From the NCBI GenBank assembly GCA_934394545.1, contig CAKRRG010000016.1:1-45436 (forward strand): a stretch of DNA of 45,436 nucleotides, in the 5' to 3' direction. Positions 35,553-44,435 of this stretch are shown in pieces. Made by a program: the position numbers and the translations under genes. Position 1 is the first letter of the stretch. Every line of letters begins with the position of its first letter. The notes under the pieces were generated by a model, which saw only the letters and a list, made by a program, of their open reading frames with translations, was not told where the DNA came from and made no database searches. This DNA comes from an uncultured Blautia sp. (lineage in GTDB: Bacteria; Bacillota; Clostridia; Lachnospirales; Lachnospiraceae).

Positions 35553-36317
35553 ATGGAAGACAAACTGATATTAGGTGGAAGAGAATTTAAAAGCCGTTTT
35601 ATACTGGGATCAGGAAAATATAACCTGAATCTGATCAACGCAGCTGTAGAGCAGGGCGGTGCGGAAATCATTACCCTTGCACTTCGCCGCGCAAATACCA
35701 AAGAAAGCGAAAATATTCTGGATTACATTCCAAAGGGCGTCACGTTGCTTCCCAATACTTCCGGTGCACGAAATGCAGAAGAAGCAGTCCGCATTGCAAG
35801 ACTGAGCCGTGCAATGGGATGTGGTGATTTTGTAAAAATAGAAATCATGCGTGATGCGAAATATCTTTTCCCAGATAACCAGGAGACCATAAAAGCCACA
35901 GAAATCCTTGCGAAGGAAGGCTTCGTAGTTTTGCCATACATGAATCCGGACTTAAATGTGGCAAGAGATCTGCAAAATGCCGGAGCCGCTGCTGTAATGC
36001 CATTGGCTGCCCCGATTGGAAGCAACAAAGGTCTGGCAACAAAGGCCATGATCCAGGTGCTAATTGACGAAATCGATCTGCCCATCATTGTAGATGCCGG
36101 AATCGGGAAACCGTCCCAGGCCTGCGAAGCTATGGAAATGGGTGCAGCAGCTATTATGGCAAATACAGCTATTGCAACAGCCGGAAATATACCGGACATG
36201 GCAGAAGCGTTTAAACTGGCAATCCAGGCCGGACGAAAAGCATATCTTACCGGAATGGGAAGAGTACTTGCAAGAGGTGGAAGCGCATCCGATCCGTTAA
36301 CTGGATTTTTACGTTAG
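35553..36317 (+). CDS. thiG: Thiazole synthase
   Basis: ThiG joins deoxyxylulose 5-phosphate, dehydroglycine and ThiS thiocarboxylate to make the thiazole phosphate of thiamine. 254 residues, TIM barrel. Conserved parts are [30 protein letters not shown], the phosphate loops [20 protein letters not shown] (about 177-196) and NTAIATAG; the DXP Schiff-base Lys lies in the middle strands ([14 protein letters not shown]). AAGGAGAT before the ATG; 13 bases after thiF and 12 before thiH. Confidence 0.96.
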   Translation: MEDKLILGGREFKSRFILGSGKYNLNLINAAVEQGGAEIITLALRRANTKESENILDYIPKGVTLLPNTSGARNAEEAVRIARLSRAMGCGDFVKIEIMRDAKYLFPDNQETIKATEILAKEGFVVLPYMNPDLNVARDLQNAGAAAVMPLAAPIGSNKGLATKAMIQVLIDEIDLPIIVDAGIGKPSQACEAMEMGAAAIMANTAIATAGNIPDMAEAFKLAIQAGRKAYLTGMGRVLARGGSASDPLTGFLR

Positions 36318-36329
36318 GAGGCGGCAGTC

Positions 36330-37589
36330 ATGAACGAAGAAAATCAGGTTTATTTTATTGATAGTGATCAGTTGCCCCCTTCTGCGCTGGAAAGAAAACA
36401 CCGTCTGGAGCAGGATCCTTCTTTCCGCGCTGACCATATGAAATATATGGATGGTATGCAGGTAATCGAATCCGATATCAAAGATAAAGTATTAAAAGCA
36501 ATGGAAGAGTATGACTACAATTCCTACACCGCCAATGACGTGGAGCGGGCACTTTCCCACGAAACCTGCTCGATAGAAGATTTCAAGGCATTGCTTTCAC
36601 CGGCTGCTGCGCCATATCTGGAGCAGATGGCAAGAAAAGCGGAAGAAATAACAAAAAATCATTTTGGAAATACCGTTTATATTTTTACACCACTTTATAT
36701 TGCCAATTACTGCCAGAATTACTGCATTTACTGTGGCTTCAACTGTTATAACAATATTCGCAGAAAGAAGCTGAATTTTGAAGAGATCGAACACGAAATG
36801 CAGGTTATCGCAAAAACCGGAATGGAAGAGATCCTGATGCTGACAGGAGAAAGCCGTACATATTCAGATGTTACCTATATCGGTGAAGCAGTAAAAATTG
36901 CCCGGAAATATTTTAAGAATATTGGAATTGAAATCTATCCGGTAAATGTAGACGAATATAAATATCTTCATGAATGTGGCGTTGATTATGTAACTGTTTT
37001 CCAGGAAACCTACAATACAGATAAATATGAGACGCTGCATTTACTTGGACATAAGCGTGTCTGGCCATATCGCTTCGATTCCCAGGAACGTGCATTAATG
37101 GGAGGCATGAGAGGCGCAGGCTTTTCTGCTCTTCTGGGTCTGGATGACTTCCGGAAGGATGCATTGGCAACAGCACTTCACGTTTACTACATTAATCGTA
37201 AATATCCGCATGCAGAGCTCTCCTTAAGCTGCCCAAGACTGCGCCCGATCGTAAATAACGACAAGATCAATCCCCGTGATGTAGGCGAAAAAGAACTTTG
37301 CCAGGTATTGTGCGCATACCGTATGTTCCTTCCTTTCGCCGGTATTACAGTATCCAGCCGTGAAAGTGCAGACTTCAGAAACGGTATTGCCAAAATTTGT
37401 GCTACAAAGGTATCTGCAGGAGTATCTACCGGCATAGGTGATCATGAAGAGAAGTATGAGGGAACCGAGGATTCTGACGTAGGAGATGAGCAATTTGAGA
37501 TTAACGATTCCCGTTCTTTTGAATCCATGTATCAGGACATGGAACAAGAGGGATTGCAGCCGGTTCTGAACGATTACCTTTATGTATAA
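36330..37589 (+). CDS. thiH: 2-iminoacetate synthase ThiH (radical SAM)
   Basis: ThiH splits tyrosine by a radical SAM reaction to dehydroglycine (2-iminoacetate) and p-cresol, giving ThiG its nitrogen donor in anaerobes. 419 residues; the cluster motif is C128-x3-C132-x2-C135 (NYCQNYCIYCGF). Later pieces are GMEEILMLTGESRTYS, VFQETYN and the C-terminal KVSAGVSTGIGDHEE. The choice of ThiH over oxygen-dependent ThiO fits an anaerobe. Its last codons overlap the thiE start by eight bases. Confidence 0.95.
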   Translation: MNEENQVYFIDSDQLPPSALERKHRLEQDPSFRADHMKYMDGMQVIESDIKDKVLKAMEEYDYNSYTANDVERALSHETCSIEDFKALLSPAAAPYLEQMARKAEEITKNHFGNTVYIFTPLYIANYCQNYCIYCGFNCYNNIRRKKLNFEEIEHEMQVIAKTGMEEILMLTGESRTYSDVTYIGEAVKIARKYFKNIGIEIYPVNVDEYKYLHECGVDYVTVFQETYNTDKYETLHLLGHKRVWPYRFDSQERALMGGMRGAGFSALLGLDDFRKDALATALHVYYINRKYPHAELSLSCPRLRPIVNNDKINPRDVGEKELCQVLCAYRMFLPFAGITVSSRESADFRNGIAKICATKVSAGVSTGIGDHEEKYEGTEDSDVGDEQFEINDSRSFESMYQDMEQEGLQPVLNDYLYV

Positions 37590-38163
37590 CAGCTACCAAC
37601 ATACCATTGTGATCACCAACCGCCACCTTGTGCAGGGGGACTTCCTGAAACAGCTGGAAAAAGTTACAAAGCTGCATCCTCATGCACTGCTCCTCAGGGA
37701 AAAGGATTTAACGGATGAAGAATATGAAAATCTGGCAAGGGAAGTCCTAAGGTTATGTCAGATGGAAGAAGTAACCTGTTTTTTGCAGACAAAGCTTGAA
37801 ATCGTCCGCAAAACAGGCTGTAAGAATGTTCATCTTTCCATTCCTGTACTGACCTCTTTATCAGAAACCAAAAAGAATTCCCTTAGAAAAGATTTCCAGG
37901 AAATCAGCGTTTCCTGCCATAGTATGGAAGATGTGGACATTGCAGTGAAAAGTGGCGCAACACAGATCATACTTGGAACTATTTTTGAGACAGAGTGTAA
38001 AAAGGGCCTTCCGGGAAAGGGCGTGGAATTTGTCAAAGAAATATGCAGAAGCTGTCCAATTCCTGTGTATGCCATTGGCGGAATCAATCAGGAACGATTG
38101 GCTCAGGTTATTAAAGCAGGAGCTGCAGGAGGATGCATGATGTCCGGATTTATGCAACTTTAA
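37582..38163 (+). CDS. thiE: Thiamine phosphate synthase (ThiE/TenI superfamily)
   Basis: ThiE couples the pyrimidine pyrophosphate and thiazole phosphate to thiamine phosphate. 193 residues, slightly short. LLLREKDLTDEEYENLA matches the LREKD motif of ThiE, and SVSCHSMEDVDIAVKSGATQ plus YAIGGINQERLAQVIKAGAAG match the C-terminal barrel. The N-terminal QxR and PP loop regions are less typical, so a TenI-like thiazole tautomerase is possible; no separate thiE is nearby. thiC, thiD and thiM are not in the window. Confidence 0.8.
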   Translation: MYNSYQHTIVITNRHLVQGDFLKQLEKVTKLHPHALLLREKDLTDEEYENLAREVLRLCQMEEVTCFLQTKLEIVRKTGCKNVHLSIPVLTSLSETKKNSLRKDFQEISVSCHSMEDVDIAVKSGATQIILGTIFETECKKGLPGKGVEFVKEICRSCPIPVYAIGGINQERLAQVIKAGAAGGCMMSGFMQL

Positions 38164-38175
38164 AACCCGAAGGTA

Positions 38176-38204
38176 TTGACAGACTTTTTTTGACATGATA
38201 TGAT
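38176..38204 (+). promoter_or_regulatory. Strong promoter before the structured leader RNA
   Basis: TTGACA (38176-38181), 17 bases, TATGAT (38199-38204). Transcription should begin near 38211, almost 450 bases before the decarboxylase start. Confidence 0.88.
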
Positions 38205-38210
38205 GTAACA

Positions 38211-38601
38211 GATTTTGAAAGACGAAGATGCAGCGTAACAGACAGAGTCTTTTCAAAGCAATTGTTTTGGACCACCCGACAGGGTTAAGGCCATACGGAC
38301 AGCCGGGTCCACTGCCGATTATGGTAACTTTGGTTGCCTTATTGATTGAGTTAAAAGCTCAAATTTTATAAGTAGGTTCCTTTGATAACCGCGATGCGCC
38401 AGAAGCGCAGACTTGTGAAACGGTCAATAAGAGTAGTAAAAGTATGATTGCTATATAGACTCTGACACGCATGATCCAGAAGTTTTGTTTTTGTTCCTGA
38501 GAGAAGGTAACGTATTCTCTTTTAGGGTTGGAAACAGAGCAGATAAATACAGATCAAAACGCAGGTTTGTGGCTAAGTGTGCCCCTATCTGCGTTTTTTT
38601 G
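38211..38601 (+). ncRNA. Large structured RNA: polyamine-operon leader or stand-alone RNA (raiA-motif candidate)
   Basis: No gene fits in 38164-38661. The transcript folds well by hand: an outer stem of 38243-38250 with 38457-38464 (exact, 8 bp), extended by ATG/CGT pairing with 38467-38472; then 38258-38262 with 38447-38451; a compact three-way unit, 38269-38273 with 38306-38310 enclosing hairpins 38275-38277/38282-38284 and 38289-38291/38302-38304; hairpin 38323-38328/38333-38338; 38339-38345 with 38424-38430 enclosing 38346-38350/38358-38362, 38389-38391/38421-38423 and 38395-38399/38405-38409. Another hairpin (38500-38505/38515-38520) and a terminator follow. Length and shape recall the raiA motif of Clostridia, from memory only. 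A polyamine riboswitch or 6S RNA are alternatives. Confidence 0.6.
38556..38601 (+). terminator. Intrinsic terminator ending the structured RNA
   Basis: AAAACGCAG (38556-38564) pairs with CTGCGTTTT (38589-38597), inside it GGC/GCC; T7 from 38594. It lies 60 bases before the speA start, with no clear promoter between. Confidence 0.88.
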
Positions 38602-38661
38602 CGTGTAATAGAAAATTACTGATTGAGGGTTGAAGCAAAGGAAACTGGAAATGGAGGAATG

Positions 38662-40128
38662 ATGAAAGGAAGTCGTTTTAAGTTAAACCAGAATCATGCA
38701 CCCATACATGAAGCTCTGGAGACTTTCCGTCGAATGAGAGTTGTACCATTTGATGTCCCTGGACATAAACGTGGAAGAGGGAATCCGGAGCTGACAGAGT
38801 TTCTGGGACAAAAATGTGTAGGAGTGGATGTCAACAGTATGAAACCACTGGACAACCTCTGTCATCCGGTATCTGTAATACAAGAAGCAGAAGAACTGGC
38901 GGCAGACGCTTTTGGAGCGGCACATGCATTTCTGATGGTAGGAGGTACAACAAGCTCCGTTCAGACAATGGTATTGACTGCCTGTAAGCGCGGAGATGAA
39001 ATCATCTTGCCCCGTAATGTCCACAGGAGTGTTCTAAATGCACTGGTTTTGTGTGGCGCAATTCCTGTTTATGTAAATCCGGAAGTAGACCGGAAGCTTG
39101 GAATCTCTTTAGGAATGCGCAGAGAACAGGTTGAAAAAGCCATAAAAGAACATCCGAAAGCAGTTGCGGTACTGGTAAATAACCCAACCTATTATGGAAT
39201 ATGCAGTGATTTACGCGCAATTGTTAAGATGGCACATGATGCGGGAATGCTGTGTCTGGCAGACGAAGCCCATGGAACCCATTTTTATTTTGGCGGAGGA
39301 CTTCCGGTTTCTGCTATGGCGGCAGGTGCAGATATGGCAGCTGTATCCATGCATAAAAGCGGAGGAAGTCTTACACAGTCAAGCCTTCTCCTTACAGGCC
39401 CGGCTGTACACGCAGGTTATGTGCGCCAGATCATCAACCTGACACAGACCACCTCGGGAAGCTATCTTCTGATGTCCAGTCTTGATATTTCAAGAAGAAA
39501 TCTGGCACAGCGTGGACGCCAGATCTTTCATCAGGTTGCAGATATGGCAGAATATGCCCGGGAAGAAATCAATGCCATCGGCGGCTATTATGCATTTGGA
39601 AAAGAACTGGTTAATGGAAATTCTGTTTTTGATTTTGACATTACGAAATTAAGTGTACATACACTAGACATCGGACTTGCAGGAATTGAAGTTTATGATA
39701 TTTTGCGGGATGAATATGATATCCAGATTGAATTTGGTGATATTGGAAATATTCTTGCCTACCTTTCCATTGGTGACCGTGCCCAGGAAGTGGAACGGCT
39801 TGTGAGCGCTCTTGCAGAAATCCGCAGACGTTTTCAGACAGATGGCTCCGGGCTTTTGAGCCAGGAATATATTGACCCGCAGGTAGTGACCAGTCCACAG
39901 GAAGCATTTTATGCGGATAAATGCAGCCTGCCTCTTCGGGAAACAGAAGGGAAGGTTTGCAGTGAATTTGTAATGTGTTATCCGCCGGGAATTCCCATTC
40001 TGGCACCTGGAGAACGGATCACGGCAGAAATCCTGGATTATATTGAATATGCAAAGGCAAAGGGCTGTAATATGACAGGACCTGAGGATCCGGATATTTT
40101 AAAACTGAATGTTCTGACAGGGAGGTAA
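38662..40128 (+). CDS. speA: Arginine decarboxylase, Orn/Lys/Arg decarboxylase fold-I (SpeA type)
   Basis: PLP enzyme making agmatine from arginine, the first step of the polyamine operon. 488 residues from ATG 38662, four bases after GGAGG (ATG 38659 is one base away; TTG 38623 has no support). The PLP lysine is Lys232 in SMHKSGGSLTQSS; DEAHGTHFYFGGGLP precedes it, VPFDVPGHKRGRG is the N-terminal signature, and CYPPGIPILAPGERIT the C-terminal domain. Lysine or ornithine as substrate cannot be excluded by sequence, but agmatinase in the same operon supports arginine. Expression depends on read-through of the terminator at 38556-38601 unless an unseen promoter exists. Confidence 0.88.
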   Translation: MKGSRFKLNQNHAPIHEALETFRRMRVVPFDVPGHKRGRGNPELTEFLGQKCVGVDVNSMKPLDNLCHPVSVIQEAEELAADAFGAAHAFLMVGGTTSSVQTMVLTACKRGDEIILPRNVHRSVLNALVLCGAIPVYVNPEVDRKLGISLGMRREQVEKAIKEHPKAVAVLVNNPTYYGICSDLRAIVKMAHDAGMLCLADEAHGTHFYFGGGLPVSAMAAGADMAAVSMHKSGGSLTQSSLLLTGPAVHAGYVRQIINLTQTTSGSYLLMSSLDISRRNLAQRGRQIFHQVADMAEYAREEINAIGGYYAFGKELVNGNSVFDFDITKLSVHTLDIGLAGIEVYDILRDEYDIQIEFGDIGNILAYLSIGDRAQEVERLVSALAEIRRRFQTDGSGLLSQEYIDPQVVTSPQEAFYADKCSLPLRETEGKVCSEFVMCYPPGIPILAPGERITAEILDYIEYAKAKGCNMTGPEDPDILKLNVLTGR

Positions 40129-40133
40129 AAGCA

Positions 40134-40988
40134 ATGGAAATGTGGTTTTCAGAATTTCATACACCGGATGTGAAGCACAGTATCCGTGTAAACCGTCAGC
40201 TTTACTCGAAACAGAGTGACTATCAGAGAATTGATATTTTTGAGACACCTGAATTTGGCCGTGTGCTGACTTTGGATGGAAATGTAATGCTGACAGAGAG
40301 AGACGAATTTATTTATGATGAAATGATCACTCACGTACCCATGGCAATCCATAAAGAGGCAAAAGATATTCTTGTGATTGGTGCCGGAGATGGCGGTGTT
40401 GTTCGCGAATTGACCAGATATGACAGAGTCAGTCGTATTGATCTGGTAGAAATGGACCCCATGGTTGTGGAAGCCTGCCGCGCATATCTCCCGGAAAATG
40501 CCTGCCGGCTGGATGACAGAAGAGTACATCTTCATTACGAAAATGCACTGAAATTTATCCGACGGTGCGAGGGAAAATATGACCTTATCATTGTAGACTC
40601 TTCGGATCCCTTTGGTCCTTCTGAAGGACTGTTTACCCGTGAATTTTATGGAAACTGTTATAACGCACTGAAGGATGACGGAATTATGGTCAATCAGCAG
40701 GGAAGTCCATTTTATACCGAAGATGCACATGCCATGCAGCGCAGCCATAAGAAAATTGCCAGTACCTTTCAGATCAGCCGTGTTTATCAGGCACATATCC
40801 CAACATTCGCTGCCGGTTACTGGTTATTTGGATTTGCAAGTAAAAAATATCATCCGGTTGATGATCTGGATTCGGAAGCGTGGACAGCATTAAATCTTCG
40901 TACACGTTACTATACAACAAGACTCCATAAAGGAGCATTTTATCTTCCGGCATTTCTGGAAGAAATGTTGAAAGAAGTGGAGGAATAG
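40134..40988 (+). CDS. speE: Spermidine synthase-family aminopropyltransferase
   Basis: 284 residues, starting five bases after speA. SpeE normally transfers an aminopropyl group from decarboxylated SAM to putrescine. Motifs are VLTLDGNVMLTERDEFIYDEM, the dcSAM-binding GAGDGGVVREL (about 83-93), VEMDPMVVEACRAYLP, and the catalytic IIVDSSDPFGPSEGLF. No SAM decarboxylase (speD) is in the operon or window. Some SpeE-like enzymes use agmatine instead of putrescine, so the acceptor is open. Confidence 0.9.
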   Translation: MEMWFSEFHTPDVKHSIRVNRQLYSKQSDYQRIDIFETPEFGRVLTLDGNVMLTERDEFIYDEMITHVPMAIHKEAKDILVIGAGDGGVVRELTRYDRVSRIDLVEMDPMVVEACRAYLPENACRLDDRRVHLHYENALKFIRRCEGKYDLIIVDSSDPFGPSEGLFTREFYGNCYNALKDDGIMVNQQGSPFYTEDAHAMQRSHKKIASTFQISRVYQAHIPTFAAGYWLFGFASKKYHPVDDLDSEAWTALNLRTRYYTTRLHKGAFYLPAFLEEMLKEVEE

Positions 40989-40991
40989 TTC

Positions 40992-41849
40992 ATGCTTTTA
41001 CCTAATGTAGAAACTTTTATTGGCTGTGAAAGCAGTTTCGAGGAGGCATCTGTTGTCCTTTATGGTGCGCCCTTTGATTCCACTACAAGCTTTCGTCCAG
41101 GTGCCAGGTTTGGTCCTGCTGCCATGCGCCATGAGAGCTTTGGACTGGAGACCTACAGCCCGTATCAGGATAAAGACCTTATGGACATCAGCGTATTTGA
41201 CAGCGGAGATCTGGAGCTTTGCTTTGGAAGCAGTGAGATGGCTCTTTTGGATATTGAAAAAAGAGCGAAAGAAATATTACATGCAGACAAATTCCCACTG
41301 CTGTTGGGAGGGGAACATCTTGTAACATTAGCGGCAGTACGTGCGGTTTTTCATAAATATCCGGATCTTCATATCATTCATTTTGATGCACATGCAGATT
41401 TAAGAGATGATTATCTGGGAGCGAAATTGAGTCACGCCTGTGTACTGCGCAGATGCCATGAGCTTTTGGGAGATCATCGTATTCATCAGTTTTGTATCAG
41501 GAGCGGAGAGAGAGAAGAATTTCAGTTTGCCGCACAGCATACGGATTTTCATCCATTTACGTTCGATGGCCTGAAAGAGACTGTAAGAGAATTGAAAGAG
41601 AAACAGGTTCCGGTATATTTTACCATTGATCTGGACTGTCTGGATCCATCCGTATTTCCGGGAACAGGAACCCCAGAGGCGGGTGGCGTAAGCTTTCTGG
41701 AGCTTCTTGATGCAATCCGCACCGTTTCCCAGGCAAATGTAGTAGGCGCAGATGTCAATGAACTGGCGCCTATGCTGGATGCAAGCGGTGTATCAACTGC
41801 AACTGCATGTAAAGTTCTCCGCGAACTGCTTCTGGCAATTGTAAAATAA
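40992..41849 (+). CDS. speB: Agmatinase / ureohydrolase (SpeB)
   Basis: 285 residues of the arginase/agmatinase fold. Mn ligands are in GGEHLVT, HFDAHADLRDDY (about 132-143) and IDLDCLDPSVFPGTGTPEAG (about 213-232). It would release urea from agmatine to give putrescine; related ureohydrolases act on N1-aminopropylagmatine to give spermidine directly. It starts three bases after speE and is 39 bases before the dehydrogenase gene. Confidence 0.92.
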   Translation: MLLPNVETFIGCESSFEEASVVLYGAPFDSTTSFRPGARFGPAAMRHESFGLETYSPYQDKDLMDISVFDSGDLELCFGSSEMALLDIEKRAKEILHADKFPLLLGGEHLVTLAAVRAVFHKYPDLHIIHFDAHADLRDDYLGAKLSHACVLRRCHELLGDHRIHQFCIRSGEREEFQFAAQHTDFHPFTFDGLKETVRELKEKQVPVYFTIDLDCLDPSVFPGTGTPEAGGVSFLELLDAIRTVSQANVVGADVNELAPMLDASGVSTATACKVLRELLLAIVK

Positions 41850-41888
41850 ATAAAAAAATTAAAAATCAACATAAAAAGGAGAAGAATT

Positions 41889-43148
41889 ATGAGCAGAGTA
41901 CTTGTAATCGGCTGCGGAGGTGTAGCCAGTGTAGCAATTCAGAAATGCTGCCAGGTTGATGAGGTATTTACAGAAATGTGTATTGCAAGCCGCACAAAGG
42001 AAAAATGTGATGCGCTTGTAGAAAAATTAAAAGGAAAAACAAAAACCGTTCTTACTACAGCTAAGGTTGATGCAGACGATGTGAATCAGCTGATCGAACT
42101 GATCAATGGCTACAAACCGGATCTGGTAATGAATATTGCTCTTCCCTACCAGGATCTGACGATCATGGATGCATGTCTGGCCTGTGGTGTAAATTATATG
42201 GACACTGCAAACTATGAGCCGGAGGATACTGATGATCCAAAGTGGCGTGCTATTTACGAAAAACGCTGTAAAGAAGAAGGATTTTCTGCGTACTTTGATT
42301 ATTCCTGGCAGTGGGCATACCGTAAAAAATTCGAAGATGCAGGACTTACCGCACTGCTTGGATGTGGATTCGATCCAGGTGTGACACAGGCATATTGCGC
42401 CTATGCATTAAAGCACGAATTTGACCAGATCGATACCATTGACATTCTGGACTGCAATGGCGGAGACCATGGATATGCATTTGCCACAAACTTTAATCCG
42501 GAAATCAATCTCCGGGAAGTAAGTGCACCGGGAAGCTACTGGGAAAACGGACACTGGGTGGAAATCCCGCCGATGGCTATTAAGAGAGAATATAACTTTG
42601 ATCAGGTAGGTGATAAGGATATGTACCTGCTTCACCATGAGGAAATCGAGTCTCTTGCAAACACGATCCCAGGAGTAAAACGGATTCGTTTCTTTATGAC
42701 TTTTGGACAGAGCTATCTGGACCATATGCGTTGTCTTGAAGATGTAGGAATGCTCTCTACAACACCGATTCAGTACAATGGACAGGAAATTGTTCCGATT
42801 CAGTTCCTGAAGGCACTGCTTCCGGATCCTGCAAGTCTTGGACCACGTACAAAGGGTAAAACAAACATTGGCTGCATCTTTACAGGTGTAAAAGACGGAA
42901 AAGAAAAAACTTATTATATTTATAATGTATGCGACCATCAGGAATGCTATCATGAAGTCGGAAGTCAGGCAATCAGCTACACAACAGGTGTTCCGGCAAT
43001 GTGCGGTGCACTTATGATGCTCACCGGAAAATGGATCAAACCGGGTGTATACACGGTAGAAGAATTTGATCCGGATCCGTTCCTGAATGCCCTTGACCAG
43101 TATGGTCTGCCGCGTAGCGAAAGCCATGATCCGAAGCTGGTAGACTGA
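41889..43148 (+). CDS. Carboxynorspermidine/carboxyspermidine synthase (saccharopine dehydrogenase family)
   Basis: 419 residues. The Rossmann motif is VIGCGGVASVAIQKCC (5-20), followed by a catalytic part with YMDTANYEPEDTDD, GCGFDPGVTQAYCAYAL and MTFGQSYLDHMRCLEDVG. Enzymes of this type condense putrescine (or agmatine) with aspartate semialdehyde using NADPH, giving carboxyspermidine (or carboxyaminopropylagmatine). It forms an operon pair with the PLP decarboxylase that follows, which starts within its stop codon (TGATG). Start after AAAAGGAGAAG. Confidence 0.88.
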   Translation: MSRVLVIGCGGVASVAIQKCCQVDEVFTEMCIASRTKEKCDALVEKLKGKTKTVLTTAKVDADDVNQLIELINGYKPDLVMNIALPYQDLTIMDACLACGVNYMDTANYEPEDTDDPKWRAIYEKRCKEEGFSAYFDYSWQWAYRKKFEDAGLTALLGCGFDPGVTQAYCAYALKHEFDQIDTIDILDCNGGDHGYAFATNFNPEINLREVSAPGSYWENGHWVEIPPMAIKREYNFDQVGDKDMYLLHHEEIESLANTIPGVKRIRFFMTFGQSYLDHMRCLEDVGMLSTTPIQYNGQEIVPIQFLKALLPDPASLGPRTKGKTNIGCIFTGVKDGKEKTYYIYNVCDHQECYHEVGSQAISYTTGVPAMCGALMMLTGKWIKPGVYTVEEFDPDPFLNALDQYGLPRSESHDPKLVD

Positions 43149-44362
43149 TGGAAGGATTGGATAAAAGAGCCCCATTTGCAGCAGCCGGCGGAATCATTCC
43201 GCCGGAATTCCGGAATATAAAGACACCCTGCTATATTTTGGATGAAAAAGCACTTATTAAAAACGCAAAACTGCTCGGTGAGGTAGCTGAACGAACGGGC
43301 TGTAAAATGCTCCTGGCGCAGAAAGCGTTCAGTAACTATGATTGTTATGGATTTTTCGAGCCGTACCTTGCAGGTACAGAAGCCAGTGGACTATATGAGG
43401 CAAGACTAGGTGCAGAAGAAATGCCGGGAAAAGAGGTTCATGTATTCTGTGCCGGTTACCGTACAGATGAATTTGAAGAGCTCTTTCAGTATGCAGACCA
43501 TATAGTGTTTAATTCCCCGTCTCAGCTTCTTCGTTTTGGTGCGAAAGCAAAGAACGCAGGAAAGAGTGTGGGACTGCGGATCAACCCGGAATGTTCCACT
43601 CAGGACGGACATGAGATTTATGATCCCTGTGCACCAGGAAGCCGTATGGGTACCACAAGAGCTCAGTGGGATGACGCATGTGAAAAAAATCCGGAGCTTA
43701 TAGAATTACTGGATGGTATTCATTTTCATACTCTCTGTGAACAGGATTCGGATGATCTGGAGACAACACTTGTATCTGTTAAGAAAAATTTTGGTGATCT
43801 GGTCTCCAGGGTAAAGTGGATCAATTTTGGCGGTGGTCATCATATTACAAAACCAGGTTATGATATTGAGCGGCTGGAACGGTGCATTCAAATGGCAAAA
43901 GCGGAATGGAAGGTAGATGTTTATCTGGAACCTGGAGAAGCATGGGCATTAAATGCAGGCTTTCTTCTGACCAGCGTGCTGGATGTTTTGAAAAATGGGG
44001 AGACGCAGATTGCAATTGTAGATGCAAGTGCTGCCTGTCATATGCCGGATGTACTGGAAATGCCTTATATTCCACCGCTTCTTGGAGCAGATGAGACGGA
44101 AGAGAGCGGGATTACAGTCCGGCTTGGAGGCCCAACCTGCCTGTCAGGAGATGTGATCGGAGACTATAAATTCCCACAGATTCCCAAATTGGGAGATCTT
44201 CTTATGTTTGGCGATATGGCCATTTATACTACATGCAAGAACAATACCTTTAATGGAATGCCTCTGCCTGATATCTGGCTCAGACGTGGTGATAATACCA
44301 TGTTACGGCTCACTGATTTTGGATACGCAGATTTTAAAGAAAGACTTGGAAGGCGCAGATAG
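43148..44362 (+). CDS. nspC: Carboxynorspermidine/carboxyspermidine decarboxylase
   Basis: 404-residue fold-III (alanine-racemase-like) PLP decarboxylase. The PLP lysine region is MLLAQKAFSNYDCYGFF near residue 56; HFHTLCEQDSDDLETTL, INFGGGHHITKPGYD and VYLEPGEAWALNAGF follow, and the dimer-completing Cys lies in LGGPTCLSGDVIGDY. It removes the carboxyl group from carboxyspermidine (or its agmatine analogue) to give spermidine (or aminopropylagmatine). Its stop codon lies inside the palindrome 44348-44370. Confidence 0.9.
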   Translation: MEGLDKRAPFAAAGGIIPPEFRNIKTPCYILDEKALIKNAKLLGEVAERTGCKMLLAQKAFSNYDCYGFFEPYLAGTEASGLYEARLGAEEMPGKEVHVFCAGYRTDEFEELFQYADHIVFNSPSQLLRFGAKAKNAGKSVGLRINPECSTQDGHEIYDPCAPGSRMGTTRAQWDDACEKNPELIELLDGIHFHTLCEQDSDDLETTLVSVKKNFGDLVSRVKWINFGGGHHITKPGYDIERLERCIQMAKAEWKVDVYLEPGEAWALNAGFLLTSVLDVLKNGETQIAIVDASAACHMPDVLEMPYIPPLLGADETEESGITVRLGGPTCLSGDVIGDYKFPQIPKLGDLLMFGDMAIYTTCKNNTFNGMPLPDIWLRRGDNTMLRLTDFGYADFKERLGRRR

Positions 44363-44389
44363 CGCCTTCCTAATTATATTATGGAAGGC
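44348..44389 (+). terminator. Hairpin at the end of the polyamine operon, with an alternative partner
   Basis: GGAAGGCGC (44348-44356) pairs exactly with GCGCCTTCC (44362-44370), followed by a weak T/A tract. A second GGAAGGC (44383-44389) can pair with 44364-44370 instead, so two mutually exclusive hairpins are possible. Confidence 0.6.
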
Positions 44390-44435
44390 AATATGTAATT
44401 ATTACGTATAAATCTACTAGAACAGGAGAAATATA

